Assembly: GCA_961205875.1 (NCBI GenBank)
Contig: OY540810.1
Location: 20,770,001-20,834,000 of the forward strand
Direction of reading: 5' to 3'
DNA: 64,000 bases
DNA from: Sialis fuliginosa
Taxonomy: Eukaryota > Arthropoda > Insecta > Megaloptera > Sialidae
Position 1 is the first letter of the stretch; every line of letters begins with the position of its first letter. The notes below the pieces were generated by a model. The model had not been told where the DNA came from. It worked only from the letters and a program-made list of their open reading frames with translations, and did no database searches. This document shows positions 22,470-33,850 of this stretch, piece by piece. The position numbers and the translations under genes are program-made.

Positions 22470-24320
22470 ATATTTTTTGTAAGAATTTACAAGCTTATAA
22501 GTTTCAATCAAGTTTTATTTCGATTTCCGTATGAAATGGATAAATGACAATATAAACCACGTTGTTGTCTATTATTATTGTGAATAGTTAAAACATAATT
22601 TTTTGTTAGTTCAGTTATAATAATATGCATGGGTGGGTAGTGAATGAACACCTATTTGGGGATATAGTCGTATGTATAATCAATTACAATTGTAACATCA
22701 GCGAGTTCAAACCTAACGACTTATTACATCAAATCGTCGCATAAAGAAAAAGAAGATAGGTGCATTTATTTGCAAATATAAACGCCGACATTTAATTCTA
22801 GCCATAGGAGCGAGATTTTCATAACCAGTGAAGCGAATGTATTTATTAAAAAGATCTGTTTAAAAATGTGATTTAAATGAAAAATAGATTATTAAATTAC
22901 TACAATACTACTAACAATAAAAAAACATACTACAATTTTTTTTAGGAAATAAAAATTTCAAACTAGAAAGTGTAAATTAGATTGAAAGTTCAATAAAAGT
23001 CGTTATTTTTGAACGCTTTTCAGTATCTATGAATTTATTTAAATAAATATATCATCCTTAATCCATAATCTCTAAATAAAAAAACATACCAGATGACGGA
23101 AATTATTTTATAAAAATTTGATGATGTAACTTTATATCTCTCCATTTATTTATATCTTTTATTTATTTAAAAAAATTTAAGTTATGTATTTTTAATGAAA
23201 CTTACGAATCATACAAAAAAATATTTGGATATTTGCATAAAAACATTTTGCTCAGGGATTTTACGAAACATGGAATAAGTTATTTTTAACTTTTATGTTG
23301 TTTTTTAACAGTCATTAAAAAGTTATAAAATTTGAAGTACTTAATTTGCATATATGTTAAAGACAATGTATACATACTAAAATTTATATTTAAAAATATC
23401 TTTAAGAAGCATCACGTCAAATAGATAAAAAATAAAGATATTGTGCTACTTTTAAAGATACAAATATTGTCAAAGGCAAATGACAAATTAATTTAGGTTT
23501 CTTTTAAATACTACATAATATGTATATTCTTGTATTACTTTGTTGCTTCCAGTCCTAAACGTATCATGAAGTGACGAAAATTTAGAGAAATGAAGAACAA
23601 AAAAGATCTTTCAATTTAATCTGGTATTTTTTTAAACTGAAAAAGGTATTTTGAAAACAATTGGTAAAATAAGTTATATTCCCCCCCTCCCCCCAAATTC
23701 TGGTTACGACAGGTAGAAGATGGTCCGCCGCGAAAAGTTGTGGGAACCATGCCTATAACCATAATACATATAACAAATAATAAATATGTATTTAAAATTA
23801 ATAAAAATAAATTATTTAAAAAAATTGTTATGGGAATATTTAAGATAATCGTGGACTCACTATAAGATATTCTAGCAATTGTTGATTAACATTCAATTAA
23901 TTATTTATAGTATAAAAGAATTAATTATTAAGTAAACAAAAAAGAACCGGAAATACAGTGAAACTGAAATAAAACAATTTAAAAATGAAAATAGATAGAT
24001 GTGATATGAGACTATGTAGTTGCATGTGTACTGAAGGCACGGAAAACGTCATTATATAGAGTATTAATCATATCTTCTTATTTCCTCAAAACACAAGACA
24101 CAGAGAAAATAATTTATCATTCTTATTTCCGAATGAATCATGCGATTCCCTACCGTATCACTAAAAAGTTGAAGATACGTGACTACTTGTTTGTTCATGA
24201 GTGTGTGTGTGTGAGAGAGTTTCAGGGGCGCAATGTTATTTATTTTACAAATTTTCTATACAGTAATGACATGGACCGTTAGAAATAATCCTCTTAGCAG
24301 TTAAGATATTTTGCTAATTC
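22470..24320. other. AT-rich spacer, no gene seen
   Basis: A short C-rich and GC-rich patch at 23679-23745 (CCCCCCCTCCCCCC, GGTCCGCCGCGAAAAG) may be the worn end of a DNA transposon. A GT/GA microsatellite lies at 24203-24222. No gene is supported. Confidence 0.4.
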
Positions 24321-24324
24321 TTTT

Positions 24325-24612
24325 TACTTCCATGTTCTGAAAGAAATGGAAGTATTGTAATACCGTCAAAAAATCGTGACCGAGATAAGAGCAGATTCTG
24401 ATCGTACTACCTTCAAAACGTAAAGAAAAGTGCGTGTGTGTTTCTATGTGTCTGGATGTAGAATTTTCTTTCGTTCACGATAACTTCTGTAAAAATGTAC
24501 CGATCTGAATTATTTTTGGTAAAAATATTTGTCTCGGTGAATACTCTAGACCTATTGATTTATTATTTGTACGTGCCTAAAAAGTTATTAGAGGGGTGAA
24601 AACCACCCTCAA
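24325..24612 (+). repeat. Mobile-element fragment, class uncertain
   Basis: Starts with the hairpin CTTCCAT..ATGGAAG (24329-24354), continues with AATCGTGACCGAGATAAG, GTGCGTGTGTGTTTCTATGT, TTCACGATAACTTCTG and ends with GAGGGGTGAAAACCACCCTC, itself a small inverted repeat (24591-24612). The block order (GTGTG-rich word, ACGATAACT, ACCGATCT, TGAAAACCACCC) resembles repeat families common in insect genomes, but no second copy is in the window. Non-coding. Confidence 0.4.
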
Positions 24613-24614
24613 AA

Positions 24615-25770
24615 TTGTAATTTTAAATACTAATTAATACGTCACTAATTCATGTTGCCTTGGAAAATAATGTAACTATATAAATTCAAATTGTCAAATT
24701 AGTTATTCTACAAATATCTGATTCGATTTTTTTAATTTCCAAAACGGTATATAATTCACAAAAAATACTTAAGTTGTATAGGAGTTTGTCCTTTGTAGAC
24801 TTTATAGTAGGTATATTTTATTACAATATTTAATTTTACCTTTCATCACATTTTTTAATTCGAACCTCTTTGAAACATACCTATATTTACTAATTTTGAA
24901 ATTCAATTAGCCCGCTATACCATAATATTTTTCTACTTTAGTCTAAAGTATTTTTAGGTAATTAAAATGATTCTACTAAAAAAATAGATATCGATCTCTA
25001 AGTATAATACACAGTGGCGCGATATGAAATTCGAGTGATGTAAGCAAAATAAATATTCAGAGGCCCCATTTAAAATAGTATTTTTTATATGGTCAAACAC
25101 AAAATATTTTACTTTATTTATATAAATAGTTGCCTACTGTGTAAGTGATACATTAAAAAATCTTATTGATTATTTTTTACCAAAATTTGGAAGGCGTGTA
25201 GTAACTTCACTCATTACAATATGACTTATTACCTTCATCTTGAATTCACCTTAGATCATAGTAGGTACTTGTATGCCATTACCAATAATTATAAACATTG
25301 GAAATCGTTTAACACGAAATCATTGGGACAGAAATATTTTTTAGTGATATTCATGTTAAAAGATTTATACAAAAAAAAAAAAACATTGGGCACACAAATT
25401 ATTAACACTTAACATGTTATATTACATCAATGAATAAAAATTCACGACTTTAGATATGTCACTCACTTATGTACTTCAAGGCTAGATTGTAAAATGAAAA
25501 ATTTTATGTTTTGACTAATGACATATTATATTTCCTGCGGAATAACACATTTGTATAATATTTGTGTAAAATGGTGTATACCTAACGTTTATGGCCCAAC
25601 AATGTCATAAACAGTTTAAAAAAATTGGTGACAGGTGGCGGCCGGTATATTTGTACTTCCGAGATGCAAAATGTTTTCGTGTTAAGGAATGTAATTACAT
25701 AGCATTTTGTCGATTAACCGATTTTTCATGTTAAGCTTTAAATTGTTAAATTAACGAACGACCATAAATA
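24615..25770. other. AT-rich spacer with one hAT-like start
   Basis: CACAGTGGCGCGATATG at 25012 resembles a hAT 5' end followed by a GAGGCCCC block, without a matching right end. The 63-codon frame at 25221-25412 ends in a poly-A/Lys tract and is not credible as a gene. Confidence 0.4.
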
Positions 25771-25779
25771 ATTGTCTTG

Positions 25780-26090
25780 TTGTTACGGCTCTGCGAGACT
25801 GTGTATGAAGGCTGCTGACACGGGTGCACGAGAGGTGCATCGTCCGTGTATCAAATAAACCGCATCATCTGACCATGTGCGGCTCCGCGAGATATTGATC
25901 TGGGGATCAGACAAGTCTGTCCGCGTAACGACTCACGACGAACTACAGTACGGGTCACGCGATGTTTGGAGACTCGCGATGATATCTGCCGAGTTACTGC
26001 CCCCTGCCGCGAGCGCCGCCACCGAGCCAAAAAACAGCGTGGCGACATCTGTCAGCCTCATACACAACCATCTGGCGATGTAGAATCGCA
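25780..26090. other. GC-rich island, candidate promoter or exon
   Basis: About 300 bp of GC-rich, CpG-containing DNA: GTTACGGCTCTGCGAGACTG, GAGGTGCATCGTCCGTG, GTGCGGCTCCGCGAG, CTGCCGCGAGCGCCGCCACC, GTGGCGACATCTGTCAG. Frames of 65-69 codons occur on both strands, Arg/Ser/Ala-rich and without domains, as expected of any GC-rich island. Read on the minus strand, the run CTGACAGATGTCGCCACG followed by a GC-rich leader looks like an insect promoter or 5' untranslated exon. No TATA or coding continuation could be fixed. A Helitron-like copy follows directly at 26165. A worn mobile-element end is the alternative. Confidence 0.3.
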
Positions 26091-26164
26091 CAAAAAACGC
26101 ATCGAGATGTTTATTTTAATAATCTTATTACTTGTATCACTTATAAATGAAATTGTTTTTTATC

Positions 26165-26460
26165 TTAATATATAAAAACGTTGGTGCGTATGTATGTAAT
26201 CTCATCAGGCCTAAACCACTGGACGTATCGAAGCCATATTCACATCTTATGTTCGTTTAGTGCTCCGTTAGGTTTATAATTATTTTGGATTTGGTAGATC
26301 GCGTTGGAATCGAGATATTTACAAAAATGTGTATTTATGGTTTGATTTTTAAATAAACTATTTTTGGGCAGAACAACGTTAGCCGGGTCAGATAAAACAA
26401 CAATTACAATCCACCATACTTGATAGGGGGTGAAATATTAACTACCGTGCGAAGCATAAT
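26165..26460 (+). mobile_element. Helitron-like non-autonomous element
   Basis: Runs from TTAATATATAAAAACGTTGG (26164) through TAAACCACTGGACGTATCG, GTGCTCCGTTAGG, GTTAGCCGGGTCAGATAAAA to CCGTGCGAAGC near 26445. It is the reverse-orientation partner of 1708-2790 and supplies the uninterrupted version of that element. No CTAG end is left. Non-coding. Confidence 0.6.
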
Positions 26461-26505
26461 TTTTATAAATCCATTATGAATGTTTTTAAAATTATTTTAT
26501 ATGGG

Positions 26506-26760
26506 CTAGTTTATTACTCCCTCTTTATCGCAATACATGTGTATTTTTTTATTTCAATATTTATTATATTTTTTATACATAGAACAATATTTTGCTCTAA
26601 ACTCACATTTATAAAATAGTATCAAAATAAAAAAAGTAATACTCTTCTCCCATCTCCCTAAGAGTTGTGAATTTCGGGAAGTCCTTATGTCTTAAAAGGA
26701 AGACATCTCTAAGATTTCACGTTTCTAGGTTCAGGAGGCTGTCTGGGAGAAATAATGCAG
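26506..26760 (-). repeat. Helitron-like fragment
   Basis: CTAG at 26506 followed on the plus strand by TTTATTACTCCCTCTTTATC, TGTGAATTTCGGGAAGTCC and TTCACGTTTCTAGGTTCAGG; on the minus strand this is the usual order of a short Helitron derivative. It lies only 45 bp from an opposite-orientation relative (26165-26460), making a loose inverted pair. Confidence 0.5.
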
Positions 26761-26781
26761 ATTATGTATAAAAATGAAAAA

Positions 26782-26931
26782 CAGGAATCCCTCCATTTAT
26801 GCGATTCCATGAAAACAGCGCGTGAAAAACCGTGTGAATGCTTCATTATGTTGTGTTAAAGTCTTTCCACCATTTTTTCCAAAATTTTTCAACTGCGTAA
26901 AAGTGAATCCGCGTAAATGGAGGGATTGCTG
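26782..26931. mobile_element. Pogo/mariner-like MITE, 150 bp
   Basis: Inverted ends CAGGAATCCCTCCATTTATG (26782) and the reverse complement of CAGCAATCCCTCCATTTACG (to 26931). The right flank is TA; the left flank is AA, presumably mutated. The wording resembles pogo/Tigger-type termini, which carry CAGxxxxxCCTCxxTTTA ends. Non-coding. Confidence 0.65.
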
Positions 26932-27142
26932 TATATACAAAAGTCTCAGTTAATCAGCTTCTTCAATCCTATGAATTTATCTTGCGATGATCGACTCATC
27001 GACAACATCTACACCATGAAATACACTTAACATCAAAAGGCCTCGATGTGTCTGTATATGAATATGTGAAAACTCAAAAAGTGTCGTACGTTTTTTTTTT
27101 GGTATTTATTATAAAAGGAGGTGAATGAATCATTCGAAAAGT

Positions 27143-27493
27143 ACTGTACCATAGATGTGCACAAAAAATATGTGTGTATGTTTCCGTTAAGGTAGGTAAA
27201 ATAAAGTTAACTCACATGATTCCCTTCTCGCTCTTTGTTTATTTCCCCTCGTATTGTTTAACAGCATAGCAATACGCCAAGCACCATAAAGCGGCAAAAA
27301 TAAACAGTTTTGGGTTTATGTCAAACGTAGAGAATGCGTACAGAGATTTCAATTCGCGTTCAATTGCAATGTTTTTATTTAGAATTTTTTTTTGTAAAAA
27401 CACGTTAGGTTAGCTTAGGTTAGGTACTGTGTCATAGATGTGCACAAACAAAATTATGTGTGTATGTTGCCGTTAAGGCAAGTAAAATATAGG
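27143..27493 (+). repeat. Pair of direct repeats about 280 bp apart
   Basis: AGTACTGTACCATAGATGTG at 27139 and GGTACTGTGTCATAGATGTG at 27423 are followed by matching CACAAA, ATGTGTGTATGTT, CCGTTAAGG and AGTAAAATA segments over about 65 bp. Between them lie GTTAGGTTAGC-type words. It may be a solo terminal repeat pair or a local duplication. Class unknown. Confidence 0.45.
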
Positions 27494-27499
27494 TCGAAT

Positions 27500-28530
27500 T
27501 TCGATCATAGGCGATACTAGTATTAATTATTAGTTTGCTTATTCCAAAGTTTGTACTAATAGAAAACTTTTTTTTATAAACACATCTGCACCATTAGGAT
27601 GATTGTTAATCTTAAATATGTATATATGTGTATATATATTTTTATGAGCAATATAAATAGTTAGTTATTATTGGCATTTTTTTTGGTTGACCTTATATCC
27701 TAAAAACAAAAAAAATATTGTATATATAAATACATAACACTTATACAGACATTGTGTGTGTTATATAATTAAATGTTTTATATACGTAGTTATGTTCATA
27801 TATGTTTTCATATGTTATTTCATAGCCTATTTACAAGAAAACTAGAGTACAAGCATTTTACTTTGAGAGTAAACTGACCAATGTTGTTCTTTTGATGTTG
27901 AAGTCGGAAAGTCATCCGTAATTTTAATTTAATATAAAATACACATATTTATGAAATTCTTCTTTCATAAAACATAAATAAAAATCTACAAGCGTAACAT
28001 GAAAAGTTGAAACATTAAAAATGAAGTACTTTGCTAACATAAAGTTGAACAAAATTATTACCTCTGCAACAAACAGATTCGCCGACTATATTTATAAAAG
28101 TTTATAAAAGGCGAATACATAATTTCATAAAACTAAGTGGTGTATGTCTGCGAAGCATAGAAACGCGCTTTGCTCTGTTTTACACTCGAAAAAATGAAAG
28201 ACGAAAAATGACAAACTATGTTCCATCTTCTCACATATTTACATTTGCTCTATAAATATACGTTTTTTAAATAAGTAATTTTTTATTTAATTGCTGAAAT
28301 TAATTGTATTTTGTTTGGATTGAGTCTCTTTCTAACTACCTGATAAGTACAATTTTGATTAGATAACCTAAAAAGTTCCAATACGATTCCAAAAGTCAAA
28401 CGTAGAGTTATAAAATAAATGTAAATACTAATGTATGTAACAATATATAAACTAACACATAAGATGGCTCTGTAGTTCCCAGAATTAGAAAAATAATAAG
28501 CTAATTAGCTATTTTGCTTTTGGTTAACGC
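27500..28530. other. AT-rich spacer, no gene seen
   Basis: No inverted ends, repeat partner or coding-like frame recognised. Confidence 0.45.
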
Positions 28531-28539
28531 TATCTGCTA

Positions 28540-28833
28540 GGTAATGTACACACTCGTGCCAGACACGAGCACATCTTACTGTTGAGGAAATGCATGTTTG
28601 GCAGACCTAGTATTCAACCTAGTCCACTGCGTCTAGCCGAGAGGCACTTTCCTGAATATGTTCCACCAACTGAGAAAAAGGCTAATCCATGTAGGTATTG
28701 CGCTGTATGTTGCACAAACGAGATGAAAAAGGAAAGAAAAAACACAGAGACAAGATATTTTTGCAAAAATTGCAATGTGGCATTATGTGCCGTGTCATAT
28801 TTAATGGTGTATCATACACAATTGAATTTTTAG
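28540..28833 (+). pseudogene. piggyBac-like transposase C-terminus (zinc ribbon)
   Basis: The frame ends at TAG 28831-28833 and its last 84 codons match the C-terminal cysteine-rich domain of piggyBac transposases: RLAERHFPEYVPPTEKK, then CRYCAVC, a TRYFC..C.VALC segment and a terminal YHT. Six Cys and one His in C-x2-C..C-x2-C..C/H order are visible, as expected of a zinc-binding ribbon that contacts the transposon ends. Everything upstream (DDD catalytic core) is missing, the first ATG (28591) is internal, and no TTAA-flanked termini were found, so it is a remnant. It differs from the 16601 remnant, which covers the part just upstream of this domain. Confidence 0.75.
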
Positions 28834-29210
28834 TTTAATTTTTTTTTGAGATGTGCACATATTTTGAACTACTCTTTTCTTCAATATAAACTACAATAAA
28901 TACCTACACCTATGGTAATTTTTAATTCTTAACTATTTTGCAAAGAAAAAAATTATTGAGTACGCCACTGATATTTAAGATAAAGTATAATTTATAAGGT
29001 CCTTAAATATATTTAACGAATAAACAACATTTTATTTGAGAAAATACAATTTATGTATACGCCTCGCGCCCCCAGATAAAGTACAGTTACTACGCCACTG
29101 AAATTTTTTTCTTTCAATTTAATTAGGTAAAAACACTAAATTTTCACTTTAAAAAAATCCGAACATTTTTTGACCGAAAAATCAAAATTAATGTGACAAC
29201 CAAATAAGTA
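28834..29210. other. Spacer with two hAT-like CGCCACTG ends
   Basis: TACGCCACTG occurs at 28962-28971 and 29090-29100, both reading as the right end of CAGTGGCG-type hAT elements. No left partners were found. The second follows CGCCTCGCGCCCCCAG, the GC-rich wording usual near such ends. Confidence 0.35.
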
Positions 29211-29213
29211 CAG

Positions 29214-29470
29214 TTAATTAAGTCGTATATGCGATGATCTTAACGCATACACGTTAAATAGAAATCATCGACTTCAAATAAGTGCTGACAAATATACCTC
29301 ATAAAATGTATGGCATTTATATTACTATACATTTATTACCACTGGTCTACAATCCGAGCAAATTCATAACGATTTGATACCTCGCAGATAGAGTACTATG
29401 TAGATAAAAGTTAATTCGCTTTGCTCTCGAGCAAATTCTTTATAATATCGAGCATACATAAATTAATCTT
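29214..29470 (+). repeat. Dispersed repeat R2, longest copy
   Basis: Matches 62955-63170 throughout and 15428-15600 in its right part. Landmarks: GATGATCTTAACGCATACAC, GTTAAATAGAAATCATCGAC, ACATTTATTACCACTG, AAATTCATAACGATTTGA and GCAGATAGAGTA. About 255 bp, non-coding, class unknown. Confidence 0.65.
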
Positions 29471-29474
29471 ATTT

Positions 29475-29920
29475 TCAGTTTGCTGAATTTATAGTATTAT
29501 TTTCATTTTAATATAAAAAAATACATCTGCCAAGTAAAGGCACAGTGATGATTTAACTTACAATTTTTATCAAACTATTTTTTACGTAAATCAGCTGTTA
29601 TGGAAATATTTACGGTAAAAAATCGTGTGAGATTGATTTTTCGCTGCGCTCTTTACTTTGAGCATTGATTGCGAGAATATACTGGGGATAAACCAAATGA
29701 TGCAACAGACATTTTTTTACGCAGAATTTCATGAAGAATATTTTATTTTTTCCTACAAATGACGGTTCGAAAGAAAAATTAGAAACACTGAAATCAAATC
29801 CGCTCCAGGGGTAGTTTTTTGTATGAATGGGGATATTTCATCCACGAGTAAGGTGCCCTAATTCCTAACTGTACTGAAAATTCGTGGAAAACATTATAAA
29901 TTTGTTTTTTTACAATTTTG
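29475..29920. other. AT-rich spacer, no gene seen
   Basis: Lies between copies of R2 and R1; nothing recognised. Confidence 0.4.
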
Positions 29921-29921
29921 A

Positions 29922-30325
29922 CATGTAGAGTCGCATACAGAAGTGGTCGACCAGTTTTCATTCAAATTTGCTTATTACATACTTAGTAGGCTCCTCCCAT
30001 TTGATTTTTATAATATTTAAATCATTTCTACATGTACCAAACAAAGATAGTACCTACTCATATATATTACATCATCTATTGAAAAGTGTATAAGTAAATT
30101 TTGTGGCAATAAATATTTGATTTTACGAATTTTAGTATTTAAATATGTTAAACTTGATATAAAATTAATTAATGAAATGGACGTATATTTGTGTTTTTAT
30201 TTAAAATGATGAAATATATAGCTCCATCCTAGAAAAAGATAACCGATGATATTTTTTTAAATATTTTTGATTCTGTTGTAAGGGATTTTGACTTTTAAGG
30301 TGGCAAACGACTTCTGAAGCTCATA
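29922..30325 (+). repeat. Dispersed repeat R1, copy 2
   Basis: Same-orientation relative of 5920-6350, starting AGTCGCATACAGAAGTGG and ending GGTGGCAAACGACTTCTGAA. It lacks the copy-1 segment with AGATGAAGAAGTACTC and carries a 13-base extra segment near 30222 (GCTCCATCC). Non-coding. Confidence 0.7.
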
Positions 30326-30329
30326 GCAC

Positions 30330-31755
30330 CACTTATTTAAACGTTTTTTTCCAGTGTAAAGAAGCGCTTTCGAACACAAAAATAAATATTTGTATGTGTA
30401 TATATATGGATGCATTAATTCAAAGCGAGTATAGTAGTTGGCAAATAAATGTTGAATGTATTTCGGTGATAATTTGCGTCAGTGAACAACAGAGCTTACT
30501 GTTACAGAATTACGACAATTGCAGCTGATACTCATTTGTGCATTCAATGTTGATGGAATTTATGCAGGAAGTTAAGCGCCTCGTATTGTTTTGCATAAAT
30601 TTTCAATGCTGTTAGTTGTTGTAGAAATTGAGAATCGTTTGCATATAATTATACAAATTGTCACTATTTTAGCTTATTTTCGAATTACTTTATTAAGTTA
30701 TGATAAACGTATGTTAATGTATATAATTTATTATGGAATTCGCTTCTCTCTTGTTGGGATTTATTATTATGGAAATATATTTTAAACTTGCAAAACTAAT
30801 ATAATGTTAAATATATCTTGGTTTCTAGACAGAAGCCTGAAAAATGTTTTATACTATTGGTACTCGTAATAGATTGGCAATAAATATTTTTTAATTTTTT
30901 TTTTTTTTGACAGGACGTTTTCTATTTATTTTTGATTAAACCAATTTTCGAAATTGGTTTAAACTCCAATATACACTCGCTGCCAAAACCAAAACTAATA
31001 TTTTGTATAAAATGTGGCGGATACAATTAACAAATTTTATTCAGTTTCTTTATAATTCCGGATATTATAATTATATTTTGTATTTCATCTATCAATATTT
31101 CTAGCGATGCAAACACACAAAGAAAATGTAAATTGAAGTACATTAACCATGTGGCTAGTAAAAAGTATAGGTATGGTTTTCCTTATTTTACTTTAATGCA
31201 TATTACATTTCATAATTGTTTTTGTATTCTACATTCCATATGTAGAATATTTTCTTTTGTAGAGCAAAGCTTATTTAATATTTTATGAAACAAAAATTTC
31301 TATTTGCCATATGCTTTTTTAATCTGAAGATAATAATTTTCTACCTCAACATGTTACTGGGCGATTGTTTTAAACTATAGTACCTAATTATTTTTTGTTT
31401 GTTTTGAAATTGCAAAAATTTTATCTTCTGATATTTTTATGTTATTATTTGGTTATGAAATAAGTATACATATGAGAACAAAATATTTATTTTATTTCAA
31501 CCTTTTAAAATTTTAATTTAAAAATATTATTTACTTAATCCACTGACAACAAAGTTTCTATGTAAAATATTTTATTCTGAGAAGTTGTTTTCATTTATTT
31601 TTTCATATACAAGAATAAAAATAAACATTTAAATGAAAACTAAGGAAAAGGAAAATCATAAACATTTCATAAGTTTTTAAAAGTCTTTTATACTTTGATA
31701 TTTATTTCATACCGTAACATTTTTGTATAATACATACAGAAAGACTTTATTGAAA
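30330..31755. other. AT-rich spacer, no gene seen
   Basis: The 64-codon frame at 30591-30785 is Ile/Leu/Tyr-rich, membrane-like by composition only, and is expected from AT-rich DNA. Nothing else recognised. Confidence 0.4.
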
Positions 31756-31759
31756 AATT

Positions 31760-32060
31760 TTACGCTACATGGATTTCTTTCGTAAACGTTTTTACATTTC
31801 CTATATTGTTTATCTGTGTAAATAAAGACTGAATGTTATTTGAAGTATTTGAATACGCCACGGACATAATTTGCATATTTACTATTTCTTTATTATAATC
31901 GTGTTCAGCATTTTTGTGTATACCTCGAGTTTTAATATCAACAAACCCGCCGCACTGGGGGTATTCTTTCATGTTTCAGAACACAGTTTTGAGACGTTCC
32001 TGTGTACTGAACCAGAAACTTTAGAATATTGCCTCTGTGTATACATATTTGATGAGTTAT
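31760..32060 (-). pseudogene. Possible decayed coding segment, unknown family
   Basis: On the minus strand a frame of 70 codons (31972 to 31760) begins MKEYPQCGGFVDIKTRG. Just upstream another frame, offset by a frameshift, reads SVHRNVSKLCSET before a stop, giving two adjoining stretches of balanced composition (Cys, Arg, Ser, Glu) unlike the usual AT-rich chance frames. This pattern would fit a frameshifted mobile-element or gene remnant. No domain is recognised, so it may still be chance. Confidence 0.2.
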
Positions 32061-32079
32061 AGGTAAGTGTATGTATGTG

Positions 32080-32861
32080 CAGGGCCGGATACGAGCTTTA
32101 ACACTGGCTTGGGAAAAATAATAGACATCTAAATAATGTTTAGTCTGAATTAATAGCTATGCCCCGATTCCAGGAGGAAGGGATGGAGGCGATCGCCCAC
32201 CTTAGTTAGCTATGATTTTCATTCTTATTTTATTATCTTTAAGTTGATATTTCTATGAGAAAAAAATTCCAATTACCGGTTCAAAAATTACGGCCAAAAA
32301 TTTTGATACGTCATATCTAGACAACGGTTTGAGATATTGACCTGCGGTTTAAAAATTTACTTTTCACTTTTTTTAAATTTATAATAAACTTTAATTTGTC
32401 ATAGATATATTAACTTATAGATCAGAAAATAATAAAGAACATCATATGTTACTTTATTAACAATAACGGTAATTATTTTTCATGTTAAATAACACTTATT
32501 TAACAGATCACTTTGATAGATACATATCAAATATCCAATCACGCATTTTAAGAACCATGAAAATCTCCTACACTCACGTCGAGTTGCCGCCGTGATTTGA
32601 ATAATTAACTGATTAATGAAAATCTCACCCCCATAGGTAAAATAATGTTGGTCCATATGGTTACGCCTAGCGAAAAATATTTTATTTATTTTTTTTTAAT
32701 ATATTTTATTATTATTTATTTATTTAGTTATTTTTTTGAACTTTTCTAAATAATTATGTTAGGCTGTTATTTCTAATGTTTTAAAAATATATTTTTTATT
32801 TTTGTCGGCCCACTGGGCATTTTCCCGGTTGCCCACTGGTTGTACCCACTACCCGGGCCTG
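32080..32861 (+). mobile_element. hAT-like non-autonomous element, 782 bp
   Basis: Starts CAGGGCCGGATACGAGC at 32080 and ends TACCCGGGCCTG at 32861; the outer nine or so bases are inverted. It is flanked by 8-bp duplications TGTATGTG (32072-32079) and TGTTTGTG (32862-32869), 7 of 8 identical, which is the hAT signature. GC-rich subterminal blocks (GCGATCGCCCACC near 32190; GGCCCACTGGGCATT near 32810) enclose an AT-rich centre. No transposase frame. A 3' fragment of the family lies at 240-475 and part of it may occur in reverse near 48490-48600. Confidence 0.75.
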
Positions 32862-32869
32862 TGTTTGTG

Positions 32870-33178
32870 TACCATTAACTCAAGACCGTTACATATTTTA
32901 CTATAGAAAAATTTCATATTTTTATTTCTTCAGAATTATTAATATATATGCAGATTTATTTCTCATGTTACTTTATAACAGTAAGATGGCCACCGTTACT
33001 ATCATTTTTGTTACTGAAGATAGAGGTTGGTTAAATGAGAGAAGGTTTACTATTTTTATTGATTATTTTACATACATATAAAGACTTTTTTTTATTTAAT
33101 AATTAAACAAATATATTTTAAAATACTATTGCCCGGTATTATCAACAATTTAAAGCCCCTTTAGCACTAAATGCTCTT
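32870..33178. other. AT-rich spacer, no gene seen
   Basis: Separates the hAT-like and piggyBac-like insertions. Nothing recognised. Confidence 0.45.
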
Positions 33179-33599
33179 TTAACCCATTAACGCCCAAGAG
33201 TGCGTGAACGCAACATTTTTTTTAGTGATATAAAATTTTTGTTTTCTTTTATTATTATATGAGTTTGTTAGAAGAAGAGACTCTCTTTCATTCTGCCAAA
33301 ATAGAATAGTTATATTATTTTTGTCACAATTATTATTCATATTTAAAAACACATAAAAAAGAGAATTTACGCACATGTTTACAATTTCAGTACATTTAAA
33401 TAACCTGTGATATTTATCAGTATTTGTTTACTCTTACTGTATCGTTAATGGGTTTATCTTACGAATAGACATATTAAAAAAATTAATTGTTTATGTTTAG
33501 TTGAAAATAAACAAACGAAATATCTAGTGTGCGTTGACGCACTCTTGGGCATTACAATGAACTCAAGTGGCGATACAGATATTATTGTAAAAACCTCAG

Positions 33600-33850
33600 C
33601 AGTTCAGTGCATCATCTGTATCTTTATGGATTTTGGCTTCTGGTTGTAAACCGCGTCAATATGGTCGTGTTATCGACCAACGTTTCATCACACATTGCAG
33701 TGGACTTCTTCAGGGCTCTTCTAAAAGTTAATGTTAGTAGAGCCTTGAAGATGTCCACTGTAATGTGTGACCTAACACGACCAAATTGACGCGGCTTACA
33801 CCCAGAAGCTAAAATCTATATCCAGCTCACTGCGGAAGCCTCAAATCTTT
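33600..33850. mobile_element. Penelope-like fold-back insertion 1
   Basis: Two copies of one unit in head-to-head inverted orientation. Left arm: GGCTTCTGGTTGTAAACCGC, GGTCGTGTTATCGACCAACG, CACATTGCAGTGGACTTCTT; right arm is the reverse complement ending CCCAGAAGC and GGAAGCCTCAAATCTT. The centre pairs GGCTCTTCTAAAAG with TAGTAGAGCC. Read on the minus strand, the left arm has CTGAAGA (33707-33713), a hairpin GTCCAC..GTGTGA and GAAAC (33682-33686), like the conserved core of Penelope hammerhead motifs; the right arm has lost GAAA. A probable duplication of about 15 bp (TTATTGTAAAAACCT at 33582, TTATTGTGAAATCTT at 33849) brackets it inside the piggyBac start region. Confidence 0.6.

Noticed and set aside
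27404-27426. TTAGG-like words (GTTAGGTTAGCTTAGGTTAG) as a telomere-like array
   Set aside because: Only three or four imperfect units; such words are common in insect DNA and do not make an interstitial telomere.
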